A DNA stretch of 64,000 nt from Brevibacterium sp. XM4083 (GCF_006489205.2 NZ_VFYR02000001.1:484563-548562); one strand, 5' to 3'; shown: positions 33,076-41,291, counted from the first letter of the stretch. Program-made: numbers and translations. The notes: generated by a model from the sequence alone, not told the origin.

Positions 33076-33501
33076 ATGAGCGAACCGCACCGCAGCACCG
33101 ACCCTGCGACATCCTCGGCGAAGACGGGAGCGTGGCTCGCGCTCCTGCTGGCCGGCGGCTTCGAAGTCGGGTACGCGCTCAGCGTCAACGGCAGCGCCGG
33201 ATTCACGGAGCTCGGCTGGTCGCTGGTCGCCATCGTCTTCTTCCTCCTCACACTCTTCTTCCTCAGCGTCGCGCTCAAGCGCATCGACGTCGGCATCGGC
33301 TACGCGGTGTGGGCCGGCATCGGTGCGGTGGGCGCGGCGGTGCTCGGGCCGGTCTTCTTCGATGAGTCGCTCACCGCGGTGAAGGGATTCTGGCTCGCCG
33401 TCATCATCGCAGGCGTCGTGTGGCTCAAGCTCGCCGACAGTCCGACCCTCGAGGGCACGGCTCGGGATTCGGCACCCGGTCGGACGACGGAGGTCGAGTG
33501 A
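33076..33501 (+). CDS. Small multidrug resistance (SMR) efflux subunit 2
   Basis: A 141-residue SMR paralogue. Four helices: WLALLLAGGFEVGYALSV with the essential Glu, LVAIVFFLLTLFFLSVAL, VGIGYAVWAGIGAVGAAVLG and GFWLAVIIAGVVWLKLA. The 14-residue N-terminal and 20-residue C-terminal hydrophilic tails are longer than in subunit 1, a common asymmetry in paired SMR systems where the two chains insert with opposite topologies. The ATG at 33076 has GGAAGGG about 11 nt upstream. An ATG at 33010 overlapping the first gene's stop (ATGA) would add 22 residues and cannot be excluded. Confidence 0.9.
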   Translation: MSEPHRSTDPATSSAKTGAWLALLLAGGFEVGYALSVNGSAGFTELGWSLVAIVFFLLTLFFLSVALKRIDVGIGYAVWAGIGAVGAAVLGPVFFDESLTAVKGFWLAVIIAGVVWLKLADSPTLEGTARDSAPGRTTEVE

Positions 33502-33584
33502 TCCGCGGGTCGGGGGCGCGAGGATTATGGGTTTCCTCAGTCGAGTCTCAGGTCATCACCCTGTGGGGCCGCACGCCGGCGGCG

Positions 33585-33590
33585 TAGTGT
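33585..33590 (+). promoter_or_regulatory. -10 box of a probable leaderless pspC-like transcript
   Basis: TAGTGT ends 7 nt before the ATG at 33598, with CGAAGAC between and no ribosome site. Fits the TANNNT leaderless pattern. Confidence 0.45.
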
Positions 33591-33597
33591 CGAAGAC

Positions 33598-33855
33598 ATG
33601 AACTCACTCTTCGATTCCATTCGCAAGATCGGCTATCGCCGCGGCCCCGAGCGGATCGTCGGCGGCATCGCAGGAGGCCTCGCCAAGGTCACCGGACTCA
33701 ACGTCTGGATCGTCCGTCTCCTCGTGCTCGCCTCGTTCCTCCTGCCGGTCCTCGGCGTCGGCGCCTACCTCGTCGTCTGGGCGATCACCCCGTGGCAGGA
33801 CGGGAGCATCCCGCTCCAGCGTGCCTTCGGCGGTGGCGGCCGACTCGAGCGCTGA
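33598..33855 (+). CDS. PspC domain membrane protein
   Basis: An 85-residue protein that is a single PspC domain: RIVGGIAGGLAKVTGLNVWIVRLLVLASFLLPVLGVGAYLVVWAITP, with a re-entrant/amphipathic first helix and one membrane helix. PspC proteins sense envelope stress, either with PspA or as parts of LiaS/anti-sigma systems. No pspA or kinase is beside it; the protein stands alone, so it may act in trans. The last 15 residues are Gly/Arg-rich. Leaderless start. Two strong hairpins follow at once. Confidence 0.85.
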   Translation: MNSLFDSIRKIGYRRGPERIVGGIAGGLAKVTGLNVWIVRLLVLASFLLPVLGVGAYLVVWAITPWQDGSIPLQRAFGGGGRLER

Positions 33856-33865
33856 CCCCACAAGC

Positions 33866-33901
33866 TCGCGTGAGCGGTCCCGGGCAGGACCGCTCACGCG
33901 A
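33866..33901. terminator. Perfect 15-bp hairpin after the PspC gene
   Basis: Arms 33866-33880 and 33887-33901 with a 6-nt loop (CGGGCA), 10 bp after the pspC stop. First of two adjacent hairpins between convergent genes; acts most likely on the plus strand. Confidence 0.75.
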
Positions 33902-33945
33902 AGAGGCCCTGTGATCCCCTGTCAGGGAGGTATCACAGGGCCTCT
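33902..33945. terminator. Second hairpin, 14-bp perfect stem with nested mini-hairpin
   Basis: Arms AGAGGCCCTGTGAT (33902-33915) and its exact complement (33932-33945); the 16-nt loop contains CCCTG-T-CAGGG. It sits 67 bp from the end of the convergent LysR gene and starts at the very next base after the first hairpin, so each may serve one strand. Confidence 0.7.
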
Positions 33946-34012
33946 GTGCGTCTGAGCTGATGTCTCCTGACCGCTCGCCGAGGCGGCCCACCGTCATCCA
34001 GTCTCGCCGCCG

Positions 34013-34930
34013 TCATCCGGTCTCGCCGCCGGCCTCCGCCTCGGCGAAGGCGGCATCGACGACGTCGAGGAACACCTCGAGGGTCGGTCCCGGATCGAAG
34101 AGGGCCGAGCGCACCATGACGCCGTAGAGCGGGGGCAGCTCTCGCGGCACCGGGACCGTGTTGACCGCACCCCAGACGACACCGACGCCGTCGAGGGGCA
34201 TGAGCGCCACCGCCATGTCCGCCGCGACGAGGGGGAGGGCGGTCTGCAGAGTCGAGACCTGCTGCACGCTGCCCGGGGCGATGCCGAGCAGATCCCACAA
34301 CTGCTGTGAGATCTCCACGAGACCGGGAAACCCGGTGATCTGCGACGGGATGACCCAGTGCGCTGACTCGAGCTCCGCCCTGCCCATGTTCGCTCGGCCG
34401 GGCGGCACGGCGATCGCCAGCGGCATCGTCGCCACCCCGCGCATCGTCAGCGCCGGAAAGTTCGCGGTGAGCGTGTCGACATCGGAGGTCACGACGAAGC
34501 CGATGTCGGCGCGCCCGTCCGAGACGAGGTCGAGCACCCGTGCAGGGAACGGATCCGAGAGGTCGACGGCGACCCCGGGTGCGGTCTCACGGAACGTCCG
34601 CAGCAACGGCGGCAGCCGTGACCACGAGAACGTCGGCACCGACGCCACCCGCAGCACTCCGGCCGTCCCGGCCCCGAGCGCGCGAGTGCGCTCGGCGATC
34701 TCATCGCCCCACTGCATGAGCCGAGCCCCATCCCTGGCAAGCTGCCGACCTGCCGGAGTCGGTGCCACCCCACGGGGCAGCCGTTCGAGCAGCGTGACCC
34801 CCAGCTCCGCCTCGAACGCGCGGATCGCCTGACTCAGCGGGGGCTGCGTCATGTGCAGCTTCTGTGCCGCAGCCGAGATCGACCCCTCGTCGACGACGGT
34901 GAGGAAGTACTTGAGACGCGTGAGGTTCAT
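34013..34930 (-). CDS. LysR family transcriptional regulator
   Basis: A 305-residue LysR protein: HTH at residues 1-60 (MNLTRLKYFLTVVDEGSISAAAQKLHMTQPPLSQAIRAFEAELG) and a periplasmic-binding-protein-like effector domain from 90 (LRVASVPTFSWSRLPPLLRTF) to the end. Divergent from the SsuA-type ABC operon, 118 bp apart; LysR regulators normally activate the facing operon when bound to its substrate or product. The TQPPLSQAI recognition helix is the usual one for aromatic- or sulfur-compound regulators, but the ligand is unknown. No clear ribosome site before the ATG. Confidence 0.92.
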   Translation of the reverse strand: MNLTRLKYFLTVVDEGSISAAAQKLHMTQPPLSQAIRAFEAELGVTLLERLPRGVAPTPAGRQLARDGARLMQWGDEIAERTRALGAGTAGVLRVASVPTFSWSRLPPLLRTFRETAPGVAVDLSDPFPARVLDLVSDGRADIGFVVTSDVDTLTANFPALTMRGVATMPLAIAVPPGRANMGRAELESAHWVIPSQITGFPGLVEISQQLWDLLGIAPGSVQQVSTLQTALPLVAADMAVALMPLDGVGVVWGAVNTVPVPRELPPLYGVMVRSALFDPGPTLEVFLDVVDAAFAEAEAGGETG

Positions 34931-34957
34931 AGTCGCTCATTGTATGGGGTTAGCAGA

Positions 34958-34971
34958 ACAAAGATATTTGT
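34958..34971. promoter_or_regulatory. Palindrome ACAAA-GATA-TTTGT in the LysR/ABC divergent region
   Basis: Perfect 5-4-5 inverted repeat 28 bp upstream of the lysR start and 78 bp before the binding-protein gene, in an unusually AT-rich stretch. Position and symmetry suit a LysR recognition site, although the classic T-N11-A spacing is not exact. Confidence 0.4.
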
Positions 34972-35048
34972 CATCTATCAGGCGAGGGCTGAAGCTGGTG
35001 GGGAGCCGATCGACGTCGATCCCGGCTCGACCCCGTCCAGGAGGATCG

Positions 35049-36071
35049 ATGACGATCACCACCCGGCCCCCGTCCGCCCCGCTGACCGCCTTGCACCGCA
35101 CGACTGCTGCCCGCCGCCTCGGTGCCGCCGTCCTCACCGTTCTCCTCGCGCTCACCGCCTCCGGCTGCGGAGTCGGGATGGGCAGCGCCAAGACCATCGG
35201 CAAGGACGACACGATCACCGTCGGCGTCATTCCCGTCGGCGACTACGCGTCGATCTACATCGCCGCCGACGAAGGCTACTTCGCCGAGGAGGGGCTCAAC
35301 GTCGAGACCAAGGTGATGCAGTCGGCCTCCGCCATCGCTCCCTCGGTCATCAACGGTCAGCTCCAGTTCGGCACCTCCGCCACCCCACCGCTCGCCATCG
35401 CCTACGAGAAGGGTCTGCCGCTGGAGATCGTCGCCAACGCCGCGTCGAACGCCCCGACGGCCGAAGCCGATCCGACGGCGATCGTCGTCGGATCCGGCAG
35501 TCCCATCCAGCGCCCCCGCGACCTCGAGGGGAAGACGGTGGCGATCAACGCGCTCGGCGCGATCACACAGATCGGCTCCGCCGCCGCGGTGCGCGCCGAC
35601 GGCGGGGACCCGACGAAGGTCGACTACGTCGTCATGTCGCTTCCCGACGGCATCGCCGCCGTCGAGAGCGGCCGGGTCGATGCCGCCTCGACGGCCGAGC
35701 CCTTCCAGGGACAGGTCGTGGCCGCCGGCGGCCGGATCATCTCCCATCCGCTCTTCGAGACCTTCCCGCCCAAGGCCACGTTCGCCGTCGCCTTCACCGC
35801 GAAGCCCTTCGCCGAGGCCAACCCCGAGGTCGTCGACGCCTTCGTCCGCGCCGTGAACAGAGCCAACGAGAAGGCAGCCACGGACCCGGAAACGGTGCGG
35901 AAGGTCCTCACGAAGTACGGCAAACTCGCCCCCTCGGTCGCCGAGACGATGCTTTTGCCGAGCTATTCGACCCAGGTCGACGCCGACGCCGTGCAGACGA
36001 CCGCAGACCTCATGACCGACCTCGGGTTCCTCCCCGGCCCGGTCGACACGAAGGGGCTGATGCGCCCATGA
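35049..36071 (+). CDS. ABC transporter substrate-binding lipoprotein, SsuA/NMT1 family
   Basis: A 340-residue lipoprotein. The N-terminal region holds a twin-Arg-free signal with a hydrophobic core (LGAAVLTVLLALTASGC) and lipobox Cys40. The mature part begins TITVGVIPVGDYASIYIAADEGYFAEEGLNVE, the usual opening of NMT1/SsuA/TauA proteins, followed by GQLQFGTSATPPLAIAYEKG and SLPDGIAAVESGRVDA. Known ligands in this family are sulfonates, sulfate esters, nitrate, thiamine or riboflavin precursors. AGGAGG lies 4 nt before the ATG. First gene of a five-gene operon with two permeases, an ATPase and a metallo-beta-lactamase-fold hydrolase. Confidence 0.9.
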   Translation: MTITTRPPSAPLTALHRTTAARRLGAAVLTVLLALTASGCGVGMGSAKTIGKDDTITVGVIPVGDYASIYIAADEGYFAEEGLNVETKVMQSASAIAPSVINGQLQFGTSATPPLAIAYEKGLPLEIVANAASNAPTAEADPTAIVVGSGSPIQRPRDLEGKTVAINALGAITQIGSAAAVRADGGDPTKVDYVVMSLPDGIAAVESGRVDAASTAEPFQGQVVAAGGRIISHPLFETFPPKATFAVAFTAKPFAEANPEVVDAFVRAVNRANEKAATDPETVRKVLTKYGKLAPSVAETMLLPSYSTQVDADAVQTTADLMTDLGFLPGPVDTKGLMRP

Positions 36072-36928
36072 GCACGACCACCCTCCGACCGCGGACCACC
36101 CCGACCGGCAGACGGGCGACCGATCGCCTGACCCGCAGGATCAATCTCGCCGCCGAGACCCCGGCCGGCAGATTTCTCTTCGGCTTCGGCGCGGTCCTCG
36201 CAGTGTTCGTCGTCTGGCAGATCCTCTCCGTCAGCGGCATCCTCCCCTCGGCCGCCATCCCCTCGGCGCTCCAGACGCTGGCGGCCTTCGCCGCCCTGCT
36301 CGCATCCCCTGCGTTCTGGTCAGCCCTGTGGGCCACCGTCTCCGTGGTCCTCCTCGGCCTCGTCCTCATCGTCGTCATCGCCACCCCACTGGCGATCCTC
36401 CTCGGTCTGGTGCGGTTCGCCGAGGAATCGGCATGGTTCGTCATCGAATTCCTCAAACCGATCCCGCCGGTCGCCCTCATCCCGCTCGGCCTGCTGCTCT
36501 GGGGGCCGAGCCCGGGGATGAAGCTCTTCCTCATCATCCTCGGCGCCATCTGGCCCCTGCTCACCCAGCTCATCTACGGGGTCCGCGAGGTGGGCGGCAC
36601 CAGCGCGGACATGGCCCGCAGCTACCGGCTGGGGTGGTGGCTCACGACGAGCCGCCTCGTCGTTCCCTCGATGCTGCCGTTCGCGATGACCGGCCTGCGG
36701 ATCTCCGCGGCGATCGCGGTGATCGTCGCCGTGGTCACGGAGATGATCGGCGGGGCCGACGGCCTCGGCCAGGAGATCGTCGTCGCTCAGACCGCCGGTG
36801 CCCTGCCGCAGATGTACGCGCTCATCGTCGCCACCGGTCTCCTCGGCCTCGCCATCAACGGCATCTTCCGAATCGCCGAGGCGCCGCTGCTGTTCTGGCA
36901 TCCGTCCTACCGGAAGGAGGCGGCATGA
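36068..36928 (+). CDS. ABC transporter permease 1 (SsuC/TauC type)
   Basis: A 286-residue permease with six helices and the EAA cytoplasmic loop (GGTSADMARSYRLGWWLTTSRLVVPSMLPFAMTGL). The N-terminal 35 residues are basic and cytosolic. The PVALIPLGLLLWGPSPGMKLFLIILGAIWPLL segment is standard for the taurine/sulfonate branch. The start overlaps the binding-protein stop (ATGA). It shares only family-level similarity with the second permease, so the importer should be a heterodimer, unlike the homodimeric SsuC or TauC. Confidence 0.92.
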   Translation: MSTTTLRPRTTPTGRRATDRLTRRINLAAETPAGRFLFGFGAVLAVFVVWQILSVSGILPSAAIPSALQTLAAFAALLASPAFWSALWATVSVVLLGLVLIVVIATPLAILLGLVRFAEESAWFVIEFLKPIPPVALIPLGLLLWGPSPGMKLFLIILGAIWPLLTQLIYGVREVGGTSADMARSYRLGWWLTTSRLVVPSMLPFAMTGLRISAAIAVIVAVVTEMIGGADGLGQEIVVAQTAGALPQMYALIVATGLLGLAINGIFRIAEAPLLFWHPSYRKEAA

Positions 36929-37707
36929 GTGCGCAGAACCATCTCACCCTCTTCCTCACCCGCGCCTGGCTGCCCGTCGGTGCGGTCGTCATCTGGTGGT
37001 TCGCCTCGGCGAACAGCACCTCGCTCTACTTCCCGCCGCTGCAGACGATCCTGACAACGCTGTGGTCCGGCCTCCTCGTCGACGGTCTCGTCACCGATGT
37101 CCTGCCGAGTGTGGTGAAGTTCCTCATCGGCTTCGCCATCGCCGCTGTCCTCGGCATCGTGCTCGGCATCTGCATCGGCATGTCCTCCGCGCTGCGGGCG
37201 GCCACGGAGCCGATCGTCCAGTTCCTCCGCTCCCTGCCCCCGCCGGTCCTCCTGCCCATCGGGCTGCTCCTCTTCGGAATCGGGCCGTCGATGAGCGTGG
37301 CGATCATCGTCATCGGCGCGATCTGGCCGACCCTGCTCAACACCGTCGACGGTGTGCGCTCCCTCGACCCGCTCGTCAAGGACATGTCGCGGTCCTACCG
37401 GCTGACGATGCCGCAGTACATCCGGTTCGTTCTGCTGCCCAACGCCGGACCGCAGATCTTCGCCGGTCTGCGGACCACTCTGCAGATCTCCATCATCCTC
37501 ATCGTGGTCTCCGAGATGGTGGCCTCGACGAGCGGCATCGGCTTCTATCTCCTCAATTCCCAGCAGACCTTCGCCGTGGCCGAGACCTGGGCGGGCACCC
37601 TCCTGCTCGGCATCCTCGGCTACCTCGCCAACCTCGCCTTCCTCCGCCTCGAACGCTATGTCCTGCGCTGGCAGTACGGCATGCGGGCACTGACCAGCAA
37701 AGGATGA
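36925..37707 (+). CDS. ABC transporter permease 2 (SsuC/TauC type)
   Basis: A 260-residue permease. PPPVLLPIGLLLFGIGPSMSVAIIVIGAIWPTLLNTVDGVRSLDPLVKDMSRSYRLTMPQYIRFVLLPNAGPQIFAGL covers helix 3, the EAA loop and following helix. It lacks the long basic N-terminus of permease 1. ATGA overlap with permease 1 and AAGGAGG about 6 nt upstream. Two-permease SsuA-type importers are known for vitamin precursors (RibXY-like), so such a substrate is one possibility beside sulfonates. Confidence 0.92.
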   Translation: MSAQNHLTLFLTRAWLPVGAVVIWWFASANSTSLYFPPLQTILTTLWSGLLVDGLVTDVLPSVVKFLIGFAIAAVLGIVLGICIGMSSALRAATEPIVQFLRSLPPPVLLPIGLLLFGIGPSMSVAIIVIGAIWPTLLNTVDGVRSLDPLVKDMSRSYRLTMPQYIRFVLLPNAGPQIFAGLRTTLQISIILIVVSEMVASTSGIGFYLLNSQQTFAVAETWAGTLLLGILGYLANLAFLRLERYVLRWQYGMRALTSKG

Positions 37708-37709
37708 TC

Positions 37710-38522
37710 ATGACACTTCAGCCCGAACCGACCGCAGCCGCCATCGACGGCGAGGTCCTCCTCGAACTGCGCGGTCTGCGCAAATCGTACGGCGACGTCG
37801 AGATCCTCGCCGGCATCGACGTCGCCATCCGCCGCGGCGAGTTCGTCTGCATCGTCGGCCCCTCCGGGTCGGGGAAGACGACCCTCCTGCGGTGCATGGC
37901 CGGACTGCTCAACCCCTCGGGAGGGCAGACCGTCTTCGAAGGCACCGAGGTGACCGGACCGCCCGCCGCACTCGCCGTCGTCTTCCAGGACTACTCGCGA
38001 TCGTTGCTGCCGTGGCTGAGCACCGCGGACAACATCGCACTGCCTCTGCTCAAGACTGTCCCCGCAGCACAGCGGAAGGAACGGGTCACCTCGGTGCTCG
38101 ATGCTGTGGGGCTCACGGGCAAGGGGAACCTCTATCCGTGGCAGATGTCGGGCGGCATGCAGCAGAGAGCTGCGATCGCGCGGGGCCTCGCCTTCCAGCC
38201 CGACGTCCTGCTCATGGACGAGCCGTTCGCCGCCGTCGATGCGCAGACCCGGATCGAGCTCGAGGATCTCGTCCTCCAGGTGCGCACCGACTTCGACACG
38301 ACGATCGTCTTCGTCACCCATGACATCGACGAGGCGGTCTACCTCGGCGACACCGTCACCGTGCTCTCCGGCGCCCCGACGACCGTGACCCGCACCATCG
38401 ACATCGACCTGCCGCAGCCGCGGAGCCAGGTCGAGACGAAGATGCTACCCGCCTACGCGGAATACCGCACCGAAGTCTTCGAACTCATCCAAGCCGCGCA
38501 GTCGCACGCGAGCATCGGATGA
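37710..38522 (+). CDS. ABC transporter ATP-binding protein (SsuB/TauB type)
   Basis: A 270-residue ATPase: Walker A GPSGSGKTT, Q-loop VVFQDYSRSLLPW (the DYSRSLLPW form is typical of the nitrate/sulfonate/taurine branch), signature MSGGMQQR, Walker B VLLMDEPF and switch His (VTHDIDEAV). I chose the ATG at 37710, which has AAAGG 6 nt upstream; the ATG at 37704 is too close to it. It energises the two upstream permeases. The 60-bp gap to the hydrolase gene has no hairpin, so the hydrolase is likely co-transcribed. Confidence 0.93.
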   Translation: MTLQPEPTAAAIDGEVLLELRGLRKSYGDVEILAGIDVAIRRGEFVCIVGPSGSGKTTLLRCMAGLLNPSGGQTVFEGTEVTGPPAALAVVFQDYSRSLLPWLSTADNIALPLLKTVPAAQRKERVTSVLDAVGLTGKGNLYPWQMSGGMQQRAAIARGLAFQPDVLLMDEPFAAVDAQTRIELEDLVLQVRTDFDTTIVFVTHDIDEAVYLGDTVTVLSGAPTTVTRTIDIDLPQPRSQVETKMLPAYAEYRTEVFELIQAAQSHASIG

Positions 38523-38582
38523 GTCCGAAGCCCACGAATTCCCACCGTCCGCCTCGGCGGGCCCGCACAGAAAGCAGGAACC

Positions 38583-39659
38583 ATGCCCACTCATCGTCCA
38601 CTCACCGCTGACGAAGCCTCCGCCTACCGCACCAAAGTCACTCTTCTCGGGACCGCCGGCGGCCCGCCGTGGTGGGATGATTCGGATCGGAACGGGATCT
38701 CCACGGCGATCACGGTCGGTGACGCGGTCTACCTCATCGACTGCGGTGAGGGATGGGGGCCGCAGTTCCGGAAGGCGGGACTGGGGCCGACGGGGTTCCA
38801 GAAGGGCATCGACAATCTCCGCAGCGTCTTCATCACCCACCACCACTCCGACCACATGGTCGACTACCCGAACCTCCTCATCCTCGCATGGCACAACGGC
38901 TCCGACGGGCTCAAGCAGCCGGTGCAGATCTACGGTCCGGGCGACCGCGGGGTGCTGCCGCCGATCTTCGACGAGGACAACAGGGACCCCATCCCCGAGG
39001 TGTTCAATCCGGAGTCGCCGACGCCGGGTCTCGTCGAGTCCTCGCAGCGGCTGCTGCAGGGGTACGCTCTCGACATCAACGACCGGATGCGCGACAACGC
39101 GAAACAGGACCTGCGGGAGATCTTCGAGTTCCACGACATCGAGCTGCCGGGCACGACCGGCTCCGACCCCAACGGCGACCCGACGCCGGCGATGGAGCCG
39201 TTCGAGGTCTACACGGACGAGAACGTGCGGGTCACTGCGATCCTCGTCGACCACCGGCCGATCTTCCCGGCCTTCGCCTTCCGGTTCGACACCCCGGATG
39301 GGTCGATCGTCATCTCCGGGGACACGGGAGTCTGCGACAACCTCGTGACGATCGCCAAGGGTGCCGACATCCTCATCCACGAGGTCATCGACATGGAGTG
39401 GATCGACGGCCTCATCGGGTCGGCCTCGCCGAACCCCGATCACAACCTCATGCAGCACATGCTCGCCGCGCACACGTCGATCGAGCAGGTCGGGCCGCAG
39501 GCCGAGGCGGCCGGGGTGGATACCGTGGTGCTCACCCACATCGTCCCCGCCGACGGTCCGGTCGAGAAGTTCCAGCAGGCGCAGGAGGGCTTCTCCGGCA
39601 ACCTCGTCGTCGGTGAGGACCTCATGAACTTCGGTCTCGGGGAACCGCGCACCGACTGA
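38583..39659 (+). CDS. Metallo-beta-lactamase-fold hydrolase, RNase Z/arylsulfatase-like
   Basis: A 358-residue cytosolic protein. The two-metal site shows ITHHHSDHMVD (HxHxDH), a later His in DHRPIFPAFAFRFD, Asp in VISGDTGVCDN and His in VVLTHIVPADG; AFRFDTPDGSIVISGDT is the pattern of RNase Z-like and AtsA-like arylsulfatases. A 90-residue insertion between residues 130 and 220 distinguishes it from RNase Z. Because it follows a sulfonate/sulfate-ester-type importer, hydrolysis of an imported ester is a sensible guess; a lactonase role is also possible. No signal peptide, so it acts after uptake. A strong terminator follows. Confidence 0.82.
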   Translation: MPTHRPLTADEASAYRTKVTLLGTAGGPPWWDDSDRNGISTAITVGDAVYLIDCGEGWGPQFRKAGLGPTGFQKGIDNLRSVFITHHHSDHMVDYPNLLILAWHNGSDGLKQPVQIYGPGDRGVLPPIFDEDNRDPIPEVFNPESPTPGLVESSQRLLQGYALDINDRMRDNAKQDLREIFEFHDIELPGTTGSDPNGDPTPAMEPFEVYTDENVRVTAILVDHRPIFPAFAFRFDTPDGSIVISGDTGVCDNLVTIAKGADILIHEVIDMEWIDGLIGSASPNPDHNLMQHMLAAHTSIEQVGPQAEAAGVDTVVLTHIVPADGPVEKFQQAQEGFSGNLVVGEDLMNFGLGEPRTD

Positions 39660-39673
39660 GACCGCGTGACACC

Positions 39674-39709
39674 GCGGGCCCCGAGACCACCGCTGGTCTC
39701 GGGGCCCGC
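39674..39709. terminator. Bidirectional hairpin terminator
   Basis: Perfect 16-bp stem (39674-39689 with 39694-39709) and a CCGC loop, 14 bp after the hydrolase stop and 66 bp from the end of the convergent MFS gene. Likely stops both. Confidence 0.8.
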
Positions 39710-39775
39710 TGGCTTTCGCCTGGTCGGCTGCGGCCGCCTCGGCGCGCTGCGTCGGCTGGTCGGTTGCGACCGCGT

Positions 39776-41119
39776 CTAATCCGCAGTGACCGCCTCGGCG
39801 GCCTGTGTCGGCCGGCGGTTGGCTTCGACATCGACCCCGCGCATTCCCAGCAGGACGACGGCGGCGAGAAGGATCACGGCGCCCACGAAGACGTAGATCG
39901 CCTGAGGGCTCCACCCGCCGTCGAGCAGTGCCCCAGTCGCAATCGGTGCGATGATCGCGCCGATCCGACCGACTCCGATGCCCCAACCCGAGCCTGTCGA
40001 GCGCAGGCTTGAGGAGTACGACTGCGGAGTGAGGACGTAGAGGCCGGCGATGCAGCCGTTGATGAACATGCCGACAAGAACGCCGACGACGATGACGAGG
40101 GCAATCCACTGCGCGGTGAAGATGAAGATCGCCATTAGGATGGCGGCGATCACCGAGAATGTCGTGAGCACTTCGCGAGTCGACCACCGGGACGTGAAGA
40201 GTCCGAAGATGACCGACCCGATCGCGCCACCCAGGGTGAGGGCCACGGTGACGACGAGTGACAAGGTGGGGCTCAGGCCGGTTTCATTCATCAGTCGCGG
40301 CGTCCACGAGTTCACGAAGTAGAAGCCGAACATGATGATGAAGAACGCTGCCCACACGACGATCGTGACCCGGCGGTTGCGGGCGTTGAACAGCGCGGGA
40401 ATGCCGCTGTCGGTATGGACCGATTCGGGAATCGGTGTGAGCTCGACCGGGCCCGTCTGTCCGAGACGGCGGGCGATCGTGTCCAACCGTCGCTGCGCGC
40501 TCGCCGGCTGTCGATTGTAGAGGAAGGACGGTGACTCGGGGACGAGCACGATGACGAGGATGAGGGCGATGATCGTCAGCGCGCCGCCGAAGACGAACAC
40601 CGAACGCCAGCCGAAGCTGCTGATGAGCGAGACCATGATGGTTCCGCCCACTGCCGCGCCGACTCCGTAGCCGGCGGTGTAGATGCTGATGACGAGTCCG
40701 CGTCGTTTCCTCGACGCATACTCGGCGCAGATGACGTTGGTGCCGACGAGGATTCCTCCGATGCCGAGTCCGGTGACGACCCGCCAGATGCCGAGCTCCG
40801 TCGCCGAGGTGGCCGTGGCCGAGAGGAACAGACCGGCGCCGTTGACGATGAGGGCGATGATCGTCATCCGCCGGCGGCCGATGCGGTCGGCCACCGGGCC
40901 GAGAACAAGCGCTCCGACGGCCATGCCGAGCAGGGCCGCGCTCATAACCAGTCCCAGGGCGGTGCCCGAGAGTGAGAACTCCTCGGTCACCTGATTCGAT
41001 GAGAAGGAGATCGCCAGGACGTCATAGCCGTCGAGGGCATTGAGGAAGGTGCAGATGCCGACGATGAGCCATTGGTAGGGCGACATCCGAGAGGTGTCGA
41101 TGCGTTCGCGTAGATCCAC
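39776..41119 (-). CDS. MFS aromatic acid:H+ symporter (AAHS family, PcaK/VanK-like)
   Basis: A 447-residue 12-TM carrier. The AAHS hallmark LNALDGYDVLAISF in helix 1 (PcaK has the DGxD pattern), GPVADRIGRRRMTI in loop 2-3 and PESPSFLYNRQPASA are present. The family imports 4-hydroxybenzoate, protocatechuate or vanillate. It is divergent from the metF-purU-ligM operon, so vanillate, syringate or a related methoxylated acid is the likely cargo. The promoter side holds a CTAT-N4-ATAG dyad (41169-41180) 50 bp before its start codon, shared with the facing operon. Confidence 0.9.
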   Translation of the reverse strand: MDLRERIDTSRMSPYQWLIVGICTFLNALDGYDVLAISFSSNQVTEEFSLSGTALGLVMSAALLGMAVGALVLGPVADRIGRRRMTIIALIVNGAGLFLSATATSATELGIWRVVTGLGIGGILVGTNVICAEYASRKRRGLVISIYTAGYGVGAAVGGTIMVSLISSFGWRSVFVFGGALTIIALILVIVLVPESPSFLYNRQPASAQRRLDTIARRLGQTGPVELTPIPESVHTDSGIPALFNARNRRVTIVVWAAFFIIMFGFYFVNSWTPRLMNETGLSPTLSLVVTVALTLGGAIGSVIFGLFTSRWSTREVLTTFSVIAAILMAIFIFTAQWIALVIVVGVLVGMFINGCIAGLYVLTPQSYSSSLRSTGSGWGIGVGRIGAIIAPIATGALLDGGWSPQAIYVFVGAVILLAAVVLLGMRGVDVEANRRPTQAAEAVTAD

Positions 41120-41168
41120 GTTGGTCTCCGATTCTGCGAGCGGTTCATCTCGCGACGGTGCGAGATGG

Positions 41169-41180
41169 CTATAAGCATAG
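41169..41180. promoter_or_regulatory. Operator candidate A, CTAT-AAGC-ATAG
   Basis: 12-bp dyad 50 bp before the aromatic-acid carrier gene (minus strand). Same layout as site B at 41259-41270, and both continue as CATAGG.AAA. The core resembles the CTAA-N4-TTAG centre that I recall for the PadR-type VanR of Corynebacterium glutamicum. Confidence 0.5.
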
Positions 41181-41257
41181 GGAAAAATATTGTGATCTGC
41201 ATGACCGTCTCAGAACTTTGTCAGCAACTCAGAGGTGAAGTGCCCGTCTTCTGGATA

Positions 41258-41291
41258 CCTATGGACATAGGCAAATGGTTGTGCCTATAGT
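41258..41291 (+). promoter_or_regulatory. Operator candidate B (CTAT-GGAC-ATAG) and -10 box TATAGT of the metF-purU-ligM operon
   Basis: A 14-bp palindrome CCTATG-GA-CATAGG (41258-41271) is preceded by ATA to give ATACCTA, the same heptamer as in one arm of the C. glutamicum VanR site as I recall it. It ends 14 bp before the -10 candidate TATAGT (41286-41291), so a bound repressor would cover the -35 region. The rest of the 214-bp divergent gap holds site A and nothing else I recognise. Confidence 0.55.
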
